From assembly GCA_943788645.1 (NCBI GenBank), contig CALSRC010000012.1, positions 1 through 64,000 of the forward strand: a stretch of DNA of 64,000 nt, written 5' to 3'. Below the pieces are notes generated by a model that worked only from the letters and a program-made list of their open reading frames with translations, was not told the origin of the DNA and made no database searches. This stretch comes from UA16 sp002292325. GTDB lineage: Bacteria > Bacteroidota > Bacteroidia > Flavobacteriales_D > Sanyastnellaceae. The translations under genes and the position numbers were made by a program. Of the stretch, positions 1 to 7,447 are shown one piece after another; the first letter of the stretch is position 1, and each line of letters begins with the position of its first letter.

Positions 1-299
1 AACAAGACCTCATCATTCGGAAGTAGATGGTATTGAGCCATTTGAACTGCAGATTCAGATGTGACAAAATCCTCAAAGGTCATGTCCATCGAAGCCGCAT
101 AAGAATCCAATGCATCGTTAGTCGGCACAAACAGTGTCAATCCCGATTCATCATCGATGAGTGTGTCGAGCTCATTTTGCACGATCACTTCATAAAATTG
201 ACTTGATGTTGATCCGAGACTAATTAAGTCAAGAACATTGGTTTGGGAGAAGGTCATTGAAGCCGCAAGAAGACAAAAGGTGAGAGCGAGTAGCCGCAT
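1..299 (-). CDS. Fasciclin (FAS1) domain secreted protein, 3' end outside window
   Basis: Reading the minus strand from the ATG at 297-299 gives 99 residues without a stop before the window edge. The first ~19 residues form a signal peptide (hydrophobic LLALTFCLLAA, then FSQT). The rest matches the start of a FAS1 domain: LTLFVPTNDALDSY is the family's first conserved block and AQYHLLPNDEVL resembles the second (YHxLPG). FAS1 domains mediate adhesion on cell surfaces. The C-terminus is not visible, so further domains or a sorting signal cannot be judged. The 246 bases between this start and the tRNA hold only the tRNA promoter and no other gene that I see. Confidence 0.8.
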   Translation of the reverse strand, partial: MRLLALTFCLLAASMTFSQTNVLDLISLGSTSSQFYEVIVQNELDTLIDDESGLTLFVPTNDALDSYAASMDMTFEDFVTSESAVQMAQYHLLPNDEVL

Positions 300-497
300 G
301 GGTCAGAGTTTTGGTGATGCCGGTCAATATACTTCTCATGCACTATTTGTGATGTTAATCACATATTTTTGTTTTCACTTAGTTATTCAATTGGAGCAGA
401 AGCGTTTTTTTTAATTCATCGAATTCGAGCCTGTTCTTTGTTCAACTGGCTGAAATTGTGCTTACTTCGCATAACCCTATAAATAAGGGCTTTGGGC

Positions 498-528
498 ATT
501 GCACACAGAATAATTTCATCTATCTTTG
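498..528 (+). promoter_or_regulatory. Bacteroidota-type promoter of tRNA-Pro
   Basis: TATCTTTG at 521-528 matches the Bacteroidota -7 consensus TAnnTTTG exactly. ATTG at 498-501, 19 bases upstream, is one mismatch from the -33 TTTG. Transcription would start about ten bases before the tRNA at 546. Similar elements precede tRNA-Ala and rpmG in this window, which supports the assignment. Confidence 0.65.
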
Positions 529-545
529 CAACCGCTTACAACAAT

Positions 546-620
546 CGGGGCGTGGCCCAGCCCGGTTACGGCGCCTGGTTTGGGACCAGGAGATCGCAGG
601 TTCGAATCCTGCCGCCCCGA
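546..620 (+). tRNA. tRNA-Pro (anticodon TGG)
   Basis: Cloverleaf is complete: acceptor arms CGGGGCG (546-552) and CGCCCCG (613-619), discriminator A at 620, anticodon stem CCTGG/CCAGG with loop TTTGGGA giving anticodon TGG, and T-arm with GGTTCGAATCC. CCA is not encoded. It stands alone with its own promoter and terminator. Confidence 0.95.
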
Positions 621-632
621 CGAAATAAAGTG

Positions 633-664
633 AACGCCCGGTCTCGATGAGGTCGGGCGTTTTA
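633..664 (+). terminator. Intrinsic terminator after tRNA-Pro
   Basis: An 8-bp stem, AACGCCCG (633-640) with CGGGCGTT (654-661), closes a 13-base loop and is followed by a short T stretch. It starts 13 bases after the tRNA. Confidence 0.75.
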
Positions 665-704
665 TGTAATGGTCGTCATGATCGAGAACGCTTAAAACTG
701 CCGT

Positions 705-1250
705 TCAATACGGGTAAACTCCCCTCCAGTTGCCCGGCGGGTTGTATCGAGCGACCACGTAGGTTTGACCACTTGGTGTAATTGCATAGCCAATGCCGAC
801 GTGCGTTGTTGTGCTCCAAATCATTTGAGTGTAATGGCCAGTTTGTGAGAATTGGTTCCCACAGCAGCGCTCTCTGCGGTAATCCTCGATTTCACTTGCC
901 CAAGACGTGCTGGCTTCAAACAAAGGATTTGCATGGGTGCCGCTGTACCAATAGAGGTTTTCTCCCTCATCGGTATCGGAGTGCACAAGTCGTCCTTTTC
1001 GAACCAATTCAGCAGCATATGCCGTTGCTTCCTTCGCCAATTGACTGGACCAGCTGAGTGGCGGCGTACCAACTGCTTTTCTTACTTCGTTGTGGACACG
1101 CAGTGCTTTGTCGATGTCCTCTTGAGGGTGCACAGAAGTCGTCTCATGAGGCGAGGGAGCGAAGGTGCCTGCGGTCAATCCCAAGATTCCAATGATCATG
1201 GCCAAGGACATGCCCATCCGCCACGGCTCGGGTATCATTTTACGTTTCAT
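705..1250 (-). CDS. Secreted CAP/SCP-domain protein
   Basis: A 181-residue protein whose N-terminus has basic residues followed by the hydrophobic stretch MGMSLAMIIGILGLTAG, a signal peptide or membrane anchor. The remainder is one CAP (cysteine-rich secretory/antigen 5/PR-1) domain: HNEVRKAVGTPPLSWSSQL at the start of the fold, ENLYWYSG in the middle, then the signatures GHYTQMIWSTTTHVGIGYA and VVARYNPPGNWRG. The family is extracytoplasmic, with proposed roles in binding or proteolysis that remain uncertain in bacteria. The ATG at 1248-1250 is the only start that includes the signal. It is monocistronic, with no same-strand gene close upstream. Family assignment is firm, function is not. Confidence 0.85.
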   Translation of the reverse strand: MKRKMIPEPWRMGMSLAMIIGILGLTAGTFAPSPHETTSVHPQEDIDKALRVHNEVRKAVGTPPLSWSSQLAKEATAYAAELVRKGRLVHSDTDEGENLYWYSGTHANPLFEASTSWASEIEDYRRERCCGNQFSQTGHYTQMIWSTTTHVGIGYAITPSGQTYVVARYNPPGNWRGVYPY

Positions 1251-1337
1251 TGAATACAGTACGGTACGTGCGTGAATTTTATTGCTTTTACGCTAAAAAA
1301 AATGCCACACGGGAAGTACCACAAAAGATGTGTCGAT

Positions 1338-2750
1338 TCAGTTCAACGTAGTCGGACACACAAAGTCTGTTTTGGGTATGGACGTTGCAGCGATGGCCTC
1401 CCAGCCGCCTCGCACATTGACCAGGTTATGGATTCCACGAGCCTTGAGAATCGATGCAGCCACCATCGATCTGTAGCCACTGGCGCAATGCAAGTAGAAC
1501 GCGTCACTTTGAGGAAATTCTGCAAGGTGGTCATTGATGCTGCTGAGTGGCGTATGATGTGCATTCTCAATGTGCTCGCTGAGGTATTCTCCGGATTTGC
1601 GAACATCAAAGATTCGTTGTTGGATTTCGCTGTACTGGGATGTCAATTGCTTCGCGGCAATGGAAGTGACGGTTCCGACTTCCTTGCCTTCTGCTCGCCA
1701 AGCTGCCAAACCTCCGTTCAAGTAGCCCAAGGTGTTATCGAATCCGACCCGAGACAACCGTGTCACAACCTCTTCCTCTCTGCCTTCAGGAGCAATCAGG
1801 ATGATGTTTTTGGTGATGTCGATAATGAGCTCACCTACCCAGGGTGCAAAGTTGCCATTGATGCCGATGAAGATGCTATTGGGAATATGCCCTTCCTCAA
1901 AGTCTTGGGGATCACGGACGTCCAATATCAACGCCTCGGTTTCATTTGCGACCGCTTCAAATTCTGCAGGTGAGAGGGGGCGAAGTCCTTGATTGAGTAC
2001 TTCCTGTATGGGCCGATAGCCTTCTTTGTTCAATTTGACATTTAAAGGGAAGTATGCAGGCGGCGGCATTAGGCCATTGGTGACTTCCGCGATGAATTCG
2101 TCTCGTGTCATGTCTGCGCGCAACGCGTAATTCATGGCTTTTTGATTGCCCAACGTATCCACGGTTTCTTTCATCATGTTCTTGCCGCAAGCAGATCCGG
2201 CGCCGTGTCCAGGATAGACAATCACATCATCGGCCAACGGCATAATCTTCGTGCGAAGGCTATCAAAGGAGATGCCAGCTAATTCTTCTTGCGTCATGGT
2301 TGCGGCTTTTTGGGCTAAATCTGGACGGCCAACATCGCCTAGAAATAAAGTGTCGCCTGTGAAAATAGCCACGTCCTTTTCATTCTCATCTCGCAACAGG
2401 TACGTGGTGCTTTCCATGGTATGTCCCGGCGTGTGCATGACCTGAATGGTTGCGTTACCAATCCGCAAGATTTCTCCGTCTTCGGCGATGTGAGCGTCGA
2501 ATGTAGGATTGGCATTTGGACCGTAAACAATGGTAGCTCCTGATTCTTGGGCGAGCGTCACGTGTCCGCTGACGAAGTCCGCATGGAAATGTGTTTCGAG
2601 CACGTATTTAATCTTGACCCCATCGGTTTTTGCTCGCTGGAGGTAAGAATCGATTTCTCTCAGTGGATCGATGATAACGGCTTCGCCATTGCTGTGAATG
2701 TAGTAAGCGCCTTGAGCCAAGCAGCCCGTGTAAATTTGTTCAATTTTCAT
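1338..2750 (-). CDS. Persulfide dioxygenase-like metallo-beta-lactamase with two rhodanese domains
   Basis: A 470-residue cytoplasmic enzyme. Residues ~1-240 form a metallo-beta-lactamase fold with metal ligands in THFHADF, HTPGHT, TGDTLF and YPGHG, as in ETHE1/persulfide dioxygenases, which oxidise glutathione or other persulfides to sulfite. Two rhodanese domains follow. The first has IAPEGREEE where the active loop belongs and lacks the catalytic Cys, so it is probably structural. The second has HCASGYRS with an intact Cys. I start at the ATG at 2748-2750 because longer reading would overlap the upstream gene. It is the last gene of an operon with a TauE/SafE exporter and an ArsR regulator, which fits oxidation of sulfide-derived persulfide followed by export of the sulfite product. 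Confidence 0.85.
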   Translation of the reverse strand: MKIEQIYTGCLAQGAYYIHSNGEAVIIDPLREIDSYLQRAKTDGVKIKYVLETHFHADFVSGHVTLAQESGATIVYGPNANPTFDAHIAEDGEILRIGNATIQVMHTPGHTMESTTYLLRDENEKDVAIFTGDTLFLGDVGRPDLAQKAATMTQEELAGISFDSLRTKIMPLADDVIVYPGHGAGSACGKNMMKETVDTLGNQKAMNYALRADMTRDEFIAEVTNGLMPPPAYFPLNVKLNKEGYRPIQEVLNQGLRPLSPAEFEAVANETEALILDVRDPQDFEEGHIPNSIFIGINGNFAPWVGELIIDITKNIILIAPEGREEEVVTRLSRVGFDNTLGYLNGGLAAWRAEGKEVGTVTSIAAKQLTSQYSEIQQRIFDVRKSGEYLSEHIENAHHTPLSSINDHLAEFPQSDAFYLHCASGYRSMVAASILKARGIHNLVNVRGGWEAIAATSIPKTDFVCPTTLN

Positions 2751-2791
2751 GATCGATGTAATTGTTGCAGTTGGGAGGTAGCCGTGAAGAA

Positions 2792-3589
2792 CTAGTTTGG
2801 AATGATGAATTCCATGGTAAAGATGAATGCGGCCATGACGATGATGAAATAGCCGAATCCTTTTTTTAGTTTTTTGCCGTCGATGAAGCCACCGAGGTAC
2901 ACTCCGCCAAAGATGCCCGCTACCGCAAGGCCTGTGAATTGAAGGAGAAAGTTCCAATCGACATCCGTCGTCAGTGCATCACCGAGGAAGAAACCCATCA
3001 GAGATTTTAAAGCAATGATCATCAATGAAGTGCCGATGGCTTTTTTGATTTCCAAATTGGCCAAGACCACGAGTGCCGGGATGATCAAGAAGCCACCGCC
3101 AGCACCTACAAATCCTGTGATGCCGCCGACAATGAGACCCTCCAAAAGAATGAGCGGGTAATTGTAGGTCACTTTTCCTGTCCCTCCTTGGCGTTCTTTG
3201 GTGGATAGCATAGACCAGGCAGCCCAAATCATCAAAATGGAAAACAATCCAAACATGCCCATGCGGCGGGTAAATTCGATTCCACCCATTTCAAAAAGAA
3301 CATCTGGTAGAGCTGGAACAACATAATGCCTGACCAACCAGACACCAACGATGGCGGGAAGCCCAAAAACGGCTGCGGTGCGCCAATCGACATGTTGGTT
3401 TCGACTTTGGCGCAGTCCACCGACCAGGGCCGCCGTGCCGACGACGAACAGCGAATACGCCGTGGCCACTTTTTCATCCAATCCAAATAGGTAGGCGAGG
3501 ACGGGAACGGCCAAAATCGATCCGCCACCGCCGATGAGGCCGAGGGAGATGCCGATGCCAACAGCTAAAATGTATCCAATGAGTTCCAT
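2792..3589 (-). CDS. TauE/SafE family sulfite/sulfur anion exporter
   Basis: 265 residues with about eight hydrophobic segments and two family-typical glycine-rich blocks, GLIGGGGSILAVPVL near the N-terminus and GFVGAGGGFLIIPALV in the middle, marking the two halves of the TauE/SafE (DUF81) fold. The family exports sulfite, sulfoacetate or related anions. Start is the ATG at 3587-3589; an in-frame extension toward 3658 would overlap the regulator gene. It lies 25 bases after the ArsR gene and 41 bases before the persulfide enzyme on the same strand, so the likely substrate is sulfite or thiosulfate from persulfide oxidation. The substrate is inferred from neighbours. Confidence 0.85.
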   Translation of the reverse strand: MELIGYILAVGIGISLGLIGGGGSILAVPVLAYLFGLDEKVATAYSLFVVGTAALVGGLRQSRNQHVDWRTAAVFGLPAIVGVWLVRHYVVPALPDVLFEMGGIEFTRRMGMFGLFSILMIWAAWSMLSTKERQGGTGKVTYNYPLILLEGLIVGGITGFVGAGGGFLIIPALVVLANLEIKKAIGTSLMIIALKSLMGFFLGDALTTDVDWNFLLQFTGLAVAGIFGGVYLGGFIDGKKLKKGFGYFIIVMAAFIFTMEFIIPN

Positions 3590-3614
3590 GCGATGAATTG
3601 AATAGAGGATGACA

Positions 3615-3953
3615 TTAGATCGTGTTCGACCCGAGGTGATGCGCTGTGATGCACTCAAAGATGTTCAGCACCTTTCGGTCAGCGATGCGGTAAAACACTT
3701 GTTTGCCTTGTTTTTCGGAAAGCAAGACTCCATTGTCTTTCATTTTGGACAGGTGATGCGACATCATGGAAATTTGACATTCCATGCCGACTTGCGAGCA
3801 CAAGCTGCTTACGTCTAGTGGTTCCTGACGCGCTAGAATGGACAGGATTTCCAGTTTAACAGGATGCGCAATGGTCTTGAGGACCTGTGCTGCGCGTTCG
3901 ATTTGAGCGCGCGATGGAGGTGTTTGTATGACGTTCACATCGCAAACATACAA
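3615..3953 (-). CDS. ArsR-family repressor, probably sulfide/persulfide responsive
   Basis: About 112 residues, a single winged helix-turn-helix of ArsR type: AHPVKLEILSIL in the early helix, ISMMSHHLSKMKDNGVL in the recognition helix, and the wing SEKQGKQVFYRIAD. Cys residues occur at 4, 52, 59 and 101. BigR/SqrR-type ArsR proteins sense persulfide with one Cys in the helix before the recognition helix and one near the C-terminus, so Cys52 or Cys59 with Cys101 could play that part; this is inference. The start is unclear: no early ATG exists, and the choices are TTG at 3951-3953 or GTG at 3936-3938. It is first in the operon with the exporter and persulfide enzyme, the usual arrangement for an autoregulated detoxification unit. 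Confidence 0.75.
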   Translation of the reverse strand: MYVCDVNVIQTPPSRAQIERAAQVLKTIAHPVKLEILSILARQEPLDVSSLCSQVGMECQISMMSHHLSKMKDNGVLLSEKQGKQVFYRIADRKVLNIFECITAHHLGSNTI

Positions 3954-3957
3954 ACAT

Positions 3958-3981
3958 TTTAATATATGTTGAAATATTAAA
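3958..3981. promoter_or_regulatory. Candidate ArsR operator palindrome
   Basis: A perfect 8-bp inverted repeat, TTTAATAT (3958-3965) and ATATTAAA (3974-3981), separated by eight bases, sits immediately upstream of the ArsR start in an A+T-rich stretch. Its size and place fit an ArsR operator overlapping the operon promoter. Confidence 0.5.
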
Positions 3982-4021
3982 TCATAAATCTCTTTTCCAG
4001 GTTTGGAAGGCGAGTCATCGA

Positions 4022-4357
4022 CTAGAAATTCAGATTCAAGATGTGCTCATCTTCGCAGTCAATGGTGAACGTTCGGGATATTCTGCCTTCTTCGAATCCA
4101 CAAAGTTCATTGTCCCATGCATCATTGCCGCAATATGCTTCGAATTCATACGTCCCTCGCATGAATTCATAGGTCCGACTTTGGCCCGCTTCGATGACGT
4201 ACTCATCGCCGTTGGGCCAAGTTACTTCGCAGTTGCACCAGAGGCGCTCCGTGTTGTCAAATGTGACGGTGCCTTTGATCTCGCAGTAATCACAGGATGA
4301 AATCAGGAGGGCAGAGCCTATTAAAATCGAGGAAAAAAGGTGGTTAACTTGATTCAT
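4022..4357 (-). CDS. Small lipoprotein downstream of metalloprotease
   Basis: 111 residues. The N-terminus has a lipoprotein signal: hydrophobic LIGSALLI followed by the lipobox-like LISSCDYC, with Cys22 the likely lipid attachment site. The mature part (~90 residues) is acidic, with several Cys (CNC, AYCGND, ELCGF, IDCEDE), and ends LNLNF. I recognise no family. It starts 25 bases after the stop of the metalloprotease on the same strand and is probably cotranscribed. A second metalloprotease in this window also has a lipoprotein gene directly downstream, so the pairing may be meaningful. Confidence 0.65.
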   Translation of the reverse strand: MNQVNHLFSSILIGSALLISSCDYCEIKGTVTFDNTERLWCNCEVTWPNGDEYVIEAGQSRTYEFMRGTYEFEAYCGNDAWDNELCGFEEGRISRTFTIDCEDEHILNLNF

Positions 4358-4381
4358 CTTGATTCATCTTGATGAAAGAGG

Positions 4382-6520
4382 TTAATCGCAAATGGTTCCA
4401 AAGTAAGAGAGCATGAGCAACAAATCCTCGACGTTGGTTTGTCCGTCTCCGTTGCTGTCGCCAACGCATGGATCGACAGTGCATCCAAAGTCACTCAAAA
4501 AGAGGAGCACGTCCGTCACAGCTACTTGTCCATCTCCATCTAAGTCACCAGGACAAGCACAGCTTGTGAACTCACATGATCCGTCATCGTTGGTGGCAGT
4601 TGCGTCGTAGTTACACGCCGTAGCATCGGTGCAGCCCGCGCAGGAGCTAAACTCGCACGAACCGTCATCGTTGGTGGCAGTTGCGTCGTAGTTACACGCC
4701 GTAGCATCGGTGCAGCCCGCGCAGGAGCTAAACTCGCACGAACCGTCATCGTTGGTGGCAGTTGCGTCGTAGTTACACGCCGTAGCATCGGTGCAGCCGG
4801 GAACGCCCGCCGCTCCTTCGCAAAGTCCATCAAAGGTCAAGGTGGTTTCGTATGATGCCCCTATCGAAGACGTCCAGGAGTTCATAATGGTGATGACCCA
4901 ATCTCCGGTTCCTTGCATGGGTTCATTGAAAACCGCTGTTGCTGTGTAAGTCCCAGCAGCACTCGTGTTCCATCCGCTAGGCCACAATCCCGCACTGGGA
5001 CAACCCAACGTTAGGTTGTATCCACCGTATTGCAGGCAGGTGCCATCGGGTGCTGTCAAGCCCACCATCATTTCATTCGCCCACGATTGATCTGGAGGGG
5101 TATCTTGGAAGACAAGAACAGCAGAAAATCCTGTCACGTATCCAGCGGCTTCAATGGTTTCACTTGCTGTTTCGCCTGCACTCAGATTGACATCGAAGGA
5201 TGCAGCGTATTCACAGTCACAAGTGCTACCCGCGGGCGGGAAAAAGCACGATCCGTCGTCCAAGGTTGCAGCCGCGTCGTAATTGCATGCATTCTCATCC
5301 ATGCAGCCGGAACAGCTGGAATCATCCCCACCGCACACACCGCATCCATCTTCGGTGAATGCACACGTCCCGTCATCCTCTACCGCATTGGGGTCGAAAT
5401 TACAGGCCGTAGCATCCGTACATCCAAAGTATTGGCAGCTGGTGGTTATGTCAACGCATGTAGTGAAGCAGCTGCCGTCGGATGTAATGGTCGGAGTCAA
5501 GGCTTCGCTGATGACGGTAGGGTGGAATTCGAGGCTCACAGACCCCCCGGCTACGGCATGGCAATAGCTCATCATGGTCCCCACTTGAGCCTGAGGGTTG
5601 TTGGTGCACGAACCCTCTGCTTCGTAACAATCATCAATCGGTCCAGTTGACCAGCCGCACCAATGGGTGTGATTTGAACCAAAATTGTGGCCCAACTCAT
5701 GGCCTACTACGTTCAAGTTCCAACTGTAGTTGTTCAAGTTGTAGGTCGTTCCTGATTCGAGGTAGGAGCTGAAGCCTGACGCGTATTGGGGAAAACAAAC
5801 GACATCGAGGTAGGCGATGCCACCGGTGCCTGTGTTTTGACGTCGAGTTAACAAATGCACAAGATCCCGCTGGATGTCGACAAAATTGGGGTTTGATAAC
5901 CACTCCAAACGAAAATTGTCGAGCATCCCACCAGCGTCATTTACAAAACTCGCATAGGGATCGGTTGACTCCCATACATGGATATAGGAAGCTTGGATGT
6001 TGATCAAGGCGTCGAGATCATTTGTGTAAATGGTGTTCACTCCTGCCATGATGGCCAATGCCCATTCCACAGCGGGATAGCAATCGTTTCCAAAAGTGCC
6101 ATACGTATGGTAATCGATGTCAAACGCCATTTCCACACAATCGGTCACTTGAGCACTTGATGAGGGTGGTTGCATCCCCATCGGCATAACTTCTCGTCGT
6201 GGACCAAACTCATCCACACCGCATTCAAATTCCATGGGGTTCGCGGCGTCTTCCAATAAAAAGAGGACGTGCTTGCCGCCATCTCCATTCCGGATTGCGC
6301 TCAAATCGTATTGGCGACCTTGCCACTGAATGGTTCCCATGACAAAGTTCTCCATCATGACAATGGTGCCGCGCATTCCGGGAGAGATTATGCGATAAGA
6401 AAGTAATTTCGGGCGGTAAATTTCTTCCACAAACTTGCCGTCCTCTTGCGTTCTTCCGATTTGAAAAGCATCTGAAAAAGGCAGGAAGGATTCCAATTCG
6501 ACCTGGCAATGTTTTGCCAT
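4382..6520 (-). CDS. Secreted M12-like zinc metalloprotease with repeat and dockerin-like tail; 5' end decayed
   Basis: The open frame encodes 712 residues. A metzincin active site HELGHNFGSNHTHW is at residues 274-287 (zinc His 274, 278 and 284) with a Met-turn GTMMSYCH downstream. After two single CTD-type repeats comes a beta-rich P-domain-like region (~435-560), then three nearly identical repeats CTDATACNYDATATNDDGSC, and a C-terminal module with two EF-hand-like loops (DLDGDGQVAVTDVL, DSNGDGQTNVEDLL) ending FGTICD. The paralogue at 15231-17705 has ~76 more N-terminal residues including a signal peptide. Here the only ATG (6518-6520) leaves no signal peptide, and the upstream in-frame sequence has two stops. 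Either the gene is inactivated or the sequence has errors at its 5' end. Confidence 0.75.
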   Translation of the reverse strand: MAKHCQVELESFLPFSDAFQIGRTQEDGKFVEEIYRPKLLSYRIISPGMRGTIVMMENFVMGTIQWQGRQYDLSAIRNGDGGKHVLFLLEDAANPMEFECGVDEFGPRREVMPMGMQPPSSSAQVTDCVEMAFDIDYHTYGTFGNDCYPAVEWALAIMAGVNTIYTNDLDALINIQASYIHVWESTDPYASFVNDAGGMLDNFRLEWLSNPNFVDIQRDLVHLLTRRQNTGTGGIAYLDVVCFPQYASGFSSYLESGTTYNLNNYSWNLNVVGHELGHNFGSNHTHWCGWSTGPIDDCYEAEGSCTNNPQAQVGTMMSYCHAVAGGSVSLEFHPTVISEALTPTITSDGSCFTTCVDITTSCQYFGCTDATACNFDPNAVEDDGTCAFTEDGCGVCGGDDSSCSGCMDENACNYDAAATLDDGSCFFPPAGSTCDCEYAASFDVNLSAGETASETIEAAGYVTGFSAVLVFQDTPPDQSWANEMMVGLTAPDGTCLQYGGYNLTLGCPSAGLWPSGWNTSAAGTYTATAVFNEPMQGTGDWVITIMNSWTSSIGASYETTLTFDGLCEGAAGVPGCTDATACNYDATATNDDGSCEFSSCAGCTDATACNYDATATNDDGSCEFSSCAGCTDATACNYDATATNDDGSCEFTSCACPGDLDGDGQVAVTDVLLFLSDFGCTVDPCVGDSNGDGQTNVEDLLLMLSYFGTICD
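4578..4798 (-). repeat. Three 81-bp tandem repeats inside the metalloprotease gene
   Basis: The same segment begins at 4581, 4662 and 4743, exactly 81 bp apart, and the copies are almost identical in nucleotide sequence (the first differs at its downstream edge). Each encodes one 27-residue CTDATACNYD... repeat. Such identity points to recent unequal crossing-over or slippage. Confidence 0.9.
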
Positions 6521-6770
6521 TCGAGGAAGGGCAGAAACGAGCGTCCATTGTTGTATTTATGGTCTGCGAACGTCTGCAAATGCCTCTACGGATAAGTTCC
6601 AAGACCAACGTGATTTTGCTGGATGACGTGTGGGGATTTCTCTGGATTCAGCAGATTTCGACTTCAGAACAAGCGAATGGGCGCTTCAGCTTGGGTGCAC
6701 TGCGGCAGATAGACTCATTGAAAAGGACAAAAGCACAAGGGCATTTGCGAGGCTGGGTGAGAGAAATTCG
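6521..6770 (-). pseudogene. Decayed N-terminal coding region of the metalloprotease
   Basis: In the same frame as the 4382-6520 gene, the upstream sequence reads SLANALVLLSFSMSLSAAVH, which looks like a signal peptide, then a stop (TGA), ~42 codons beginning ...REIPTRHPAKS, a second stop (TAA at 6557-6559), and IQQWTLVSALPR leading into the present ATG. The paralogue has its signal peptide and IPTHRASS at nearly the same distances (about 80 residues from IPT to the shared LSY motif, here 83). A nearby ATG beginning MRISLT is in another frame, suggesting a frameshift as well. Similarity is short, so this is a reasoned reading rather than proof. Confidence 0.5.
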
Positions 6771-6855
6771 CATCGAATTTGGTTTTCCCTAAAGTTAATG
6801 CATTTCAATTTGCATCTTTGCACCGGTTTCCCCCGTTCACGAACGCGTGAAACAT

Positions 6856-6929
6856 GGTTCCGTAGCTCAACTGGATAGAGCATCTGCCTTCTAAGCAGAC
6901 GGTTTTGGGTTCGAGTCCCAACGGAATCA
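6856..6929 (+). tRNA. tRNA-Arg (anticodon TCT), integration target
   Basis: Acceptor arms GGTTCCG (6856-6862) and CGGAATC (6922-6928) pair with one G-T wobble; discriminator A is at 6929. Anticodon stem TCTGC/GCAGA encloses loop CTTCTAA, giving anticodon TCT. T-arm contains GGTTCGAGTCC. CCA is not encoded. Its last 14 bases are repeated at 12357-12370, so it is the target of the integrated element that follows. Confidence 0.95.
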
Positions 6930-6931
6930 CT
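6916..6931 (+). repeat. Left attachment site (att core) in the 3' end of tRNA-Arg
   Basis: The 16-base sequence TCCCAACGGAATCACT covers the last bases of the tRNA T-arm and acceptor stem and recurs exactly at 12357-12372 in the same orientation. Together with a tyrosine recombinase gene in between, this is the expected attL/attR layout. Confidence 0.8.
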
Positions 6932-6934
6932 AGT

Positions 6935-6979
6935 AAAGCGCCCTATAACCCCAGTAAATGCTGGGGTTTGGGGCGTTTC
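6935..6979 (+). terminator. Hairpin terminator after tRNA-Arg, inside the element
   Basis: Nested stems: AACCCCAG (6947-6954) with CTGGGGTT (6961-6968), and outer AAAGCGCCC with GGGCGTTT ending in TTTC. It lies just inside the left boundary, so the element seems to supply the terminator used by the tRNA transcript. Confidence 0.65.
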
Positions 6980-7019
6980 TTGCATAGGAGTGGGTTGACA
7001 CAACAAGACTCAATAAAAC

Positions 7020-7397
7020 CTAACGTTTCCAAGGGTTTGTGAACAATTGTGGGCGACACTGTGGGCGACATCGTGATACCTTGCGGGTAAATGCGAGATG
7101 TATGCAGATCAACTTTAAGTTAGAACAACCTTCGAGAATGCGTTCACCGATTAGCGCCCGCGCGTCATCATAAAAGCCGAGTTTAAGGCAGTTCTTCAGA
7201 TATAAGGAGCAGACGTCTCTATCAAATGGATGGTTTTGTCTAAACCACCAATGCTGAATCTTTGCAAGTTTTAGATTTCGATGACTTTGAAATTCATCAT
7301 GGAGAACAGCTGAAATATGACTGATACCGCGCTGTTTGCAAAGCTCCTTGATATCCTCCTTCGTCAAAGATTTCATTTGTTGCGCGGTCAGATTCAT
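7020..7397 (-). CDS. Unknown 125-residue protein of the integrated element
   Basis: The ATG at 7395-7397 gives MNLTAQQMKSLTKEDIKELC, then a mixed-charge, helix-rich, Cys- and Arg-containing protein with no signal peptide or membrane segment. The last ~20 codons run into a short tandem stretch (GTGGGCGACA twice) and read CRPQCRPQLF, which looks like non-coding sequence read through, so the natural end may have been lost. I recognise no family. It lies between the left attachment site and the hairpin repeat at 7403-7447. Confidence 0.4.
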   Translation of the reverse strand: MNLTAQQMKSLTKEDIKELCKQRGISHISAVLHDEFQSHRNLKLAKIQHWWFRQNHPFDRDVCSLYLKNCLKLGFYDDARALIGERILEGCSNLKLICIHLAFTRKVSRCRPQCRPQLFTNPWKR

Positions 7398-7402
7398 TTT
7401 TG

Positions 7403-7447
7403 ACCAAACCAAACCCTATTCCGAAGGAGTATCAGTTTGGTTTGGTT
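7403..7447. repeat. Hairpin repeat at the 3' edge of the LamG/FISUMP cassette
   Basis: A perfect 12-bp inverted repeat, ACCAAACCAAAC (7403-7414) and GTTTGGTTTGGT (7435-7446), with a 20-base spacer. It begins at the stop codon of the 7446-9095 gene. A related hairpin with the same AGTTTGGTTTGGTT end (here 7434-7447) lies upstream of that gene at 9166-9211. There is no U-run in either direction, so it is not an obvious terminator. Confidence 0.7.

Noticed and set aside
1272..1973. 233-residue plus-strand ORF opposite the persulfide enzyme
   Set aside because: Antisense to a gene with clear catalytic motifs; no independent support.
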